A stretch of DNA of 5,590 nucleotides. It comes from Candidatus Woesearchaeota archaeon (GTDB taxonomy: Archaea > Nanoarchaeota > Nanoarchaeia > UBA10117 > ARS21). The notes below the pieces were generated by a model. That model made no database searches. It was given only the letters and a program-made list of their open reading frames with translations, and was not told the origin of the DNA. Location: positions 1,882 to 7,471 of the forward strand of contig NZAU01000076.1 of the NCBI GenBank assembly GCA_002686215.1, given 5' to 3'. Below, in pieces: positions 4,772 through 5,590 of this stretch. A program made the position numbers and the translations under genes. Positions within the stretch are counted from its first letter, which is position 1, and each line of letters starts with the position of its first letter.

Positions 4772-5503
4772 TTATTCTTTAAACCAATAAAAACCTTTCC
4801 AACTATACTTACGGGGATTATTCAAAGACTTACGAAGGTCAGATGTATAGGGACAACCAAAGTCACGAGCTGCAGATTTAATGCTAGGATATACTTGTGT
4901 CTTCATCCATGTAATCTTATTGACACCATAGACTTTGGTATTACGGGTAGATTGTGTCATTCTTCTCCATAGGTAACCGTATGCCTTATGTCCATTCTTC
5001 ATCGCATTTGTAATGTTACCTGTTGCATTTCTATTGCCTGTAACACCTATAGATGCTTCTGTAATGCTTTCCCAGAGTTTTTCCTCACCAGTTTCTACAT
5101 TTACACTTAATACCTTTGCTGCTAGGTGTTTACCATTACCACGATTCTTTTCTAGATGAAAACCCCATGTTTCTTTCTTTTTAATGGGTACAGGTTCTAT
5201 AATCTCTTTCTTTTCTTCTATATCATCATGATTATATCCTTGTTCACTATTGTTTGTTTCATATTCTAGTATATAATGTTGTAGTCTTTCTTCTATTTGA
5301 TTGATATTACATTCTTCTATTTCTCTCAGCATAAAGTTATGATTACCATCTTTTCTCATCGCACGGTGTAATGGTAATGGACTCATACGCTTTGATTCAT
5401 CAATATGTTGCTTCCATGCCTTGTTTGTTCCAATTGTTGTCTCTCCCACATACTTGAGACCGTTGGTTCTGTTGATGATGAGGTAGATTGTCCCTATGCT
5501 CAT
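4772..5503 (-). CDS. GIY-YIG homing endonuclease-like protein
   Basis: A 243-aa protein on the opposite strand to everything else, typical of a free-standing phage homing endonuclease. Residues 1-92 form a GIY-YIG domain: GTIYLI (4-9) and KYVGE (17-21) match the two signature strands, followed by HRAMRKDGNHNF (46-57) and GYN (89-91). A charged linker (93-112) leads to two similar DNA-binding modules of NUMOD1/IENR1 type, about 128-181 (KVLSVNVETGEE...SITEAS...AYGYLWRR) and 189-243 (KVYGVN...YPSIKSAARDF...KGFYWF). Aligned by eye to I-TevI, the catalytic Arg27 position is Ala29 (NKAWKQH) and the Glu75 position is Leu74 (EERLQHYI), so cleavage activity is doubtful unless nearby residues substitute. 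It has no clear ribosome site but does have a perfect late-promoter motif upstream. Its stop abuts the stop of the plus-strand operon. Confidence 0.9.
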   Translation of the reverse strand: MSIGTIYLIINRTNGLKYVGETTIGTNKAWKQHIDESKRMSPLPLHRAMRKDGNHNFMLREIEECNINQIEERLQHYILEYETNNSEQGYNHDDIEEKKEIIEPVPIKKKETWGFHLEKNRGNGKHLAAKVLSVNVETGEEKLWESITEASIGVTGNRNATGNITNAMKNGHKAYGYLWRRMTQSTRNTKVYGVNKITWMKTQVYPSIKSAARDFGCPYTSDLRKSLNNPRKYSWKGFYWFKE

Positions 5504-5526
5504 GTTTGTAATATCAAAGAATGAGT

Positions 5527-5534
5527 TATTTATA
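5527..5534 (-). promoter_or_regulatory. Perfect T4-type late promoter TATAAATA for the GIY-YIG gene
   Basis: Read on the minus strand, 5534 to 5527 spells TATAAATA, the exact T4 late-promoter consensus, 23 bases upstream of the endonuclease ATG. T4 homing endonuclease genes are known to carry late promoters, so the arrangement fits. No stop or competing gene lies between the motif and the start codon. Confidence 0.7.
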
Positions 5535-5590
5535 GATAGAGACTAATATATTATAGAATGTATGGTATTTGGTTATGTTTAGATTAAATA
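5535..5590. other. A+T-rich edge with no supported gene
   Basis: These 56 bases upstream of the endonuclease promoter are strongly A+T-rich. They hold a TATAAT hexamer on the minus strand (5555-5550) without a convincing -35 partner at standard spacing. No coding frame, hairpin or repeat could be supported before the window ends. Confidence 0.4.

Noticed and set aside
5550..5555. A TATAAT hexamer on the minus strand upstream of the endonuclease gene, considered as a sigma-70 type -10.
   Set aside because: The -35 region at 16-18 base spacing matches poorly, and such hexamers are expected by chance in this A+T-rich stretch.

Overview
This A+T-rich, very compact window looks like part of a T4-like marine myovirus, probably a cyanophage related to Prochlorococcus/Synechococcus phages. 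That rests on several signs: short overlapping genes, T4-type late-promoter motifs, several 2-oxoglutarate/Fe(II) oxygenases next to a glycine-rich virion/tail-adhesin-like gene, small CxxCGC Cys proteins, and a free-standing GIY-YIG endonuclease. Family calls come from reading motifs and recalled resemblance; no search was run. There are no tRNA, rRNA, CRISPR, IS or integrase features.

Layout. 1-36 is the probable tail of an upstream gene. 38-1010 holds four small phage genes of unknown function (82, 54, 112 and 94 aa); the 54-aa gene at 292-456 is easily missed. 967-1605 and 1577-2074 are two 2OG-Fe(II) oxygenases of different subfamilies. A late-promoter motif at 2080-2086 precedes the 448-aa glycine-rich protein at 2107-3453. 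It is followed in tight order by a six-Cys protein (3480-3908), a third 2OG-Fe(II) oxygenase (3898-4521) and a second six-Cys protein (4511-4771). On the minus strand, 4772-5503 encodes a GIY-YIG homing-endonuclease-like protein that meets the plus-strand operon stop to stop. It has its own perfect TATAAATA late motif at 5527-5534. The remaining 56 bases are A+T-rich with no gene that I can support.

How the genes may work together. The segment 2107-4771 reads as one late transcription unit: adhesin, six-Cys protein, oxygenase, six-Cys protein. The two other oxygenases lie directly upstream. Eight of the 18 prolines in the glycine-rich protein sit in X-Pro-Gly, the context recognised by collagen-type prolyl 4-hydroxylases, and one of the encoded oxygenases has a prolyl-hydroxylase-like fold signature. 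A phage-encoded cassette that hydroxylates its own adhesin is therefore a testable hypothesis, not a demonstrated function. The GIY-YIG protein is most likely a selfish element, possibly with degenerate catalytic residues.
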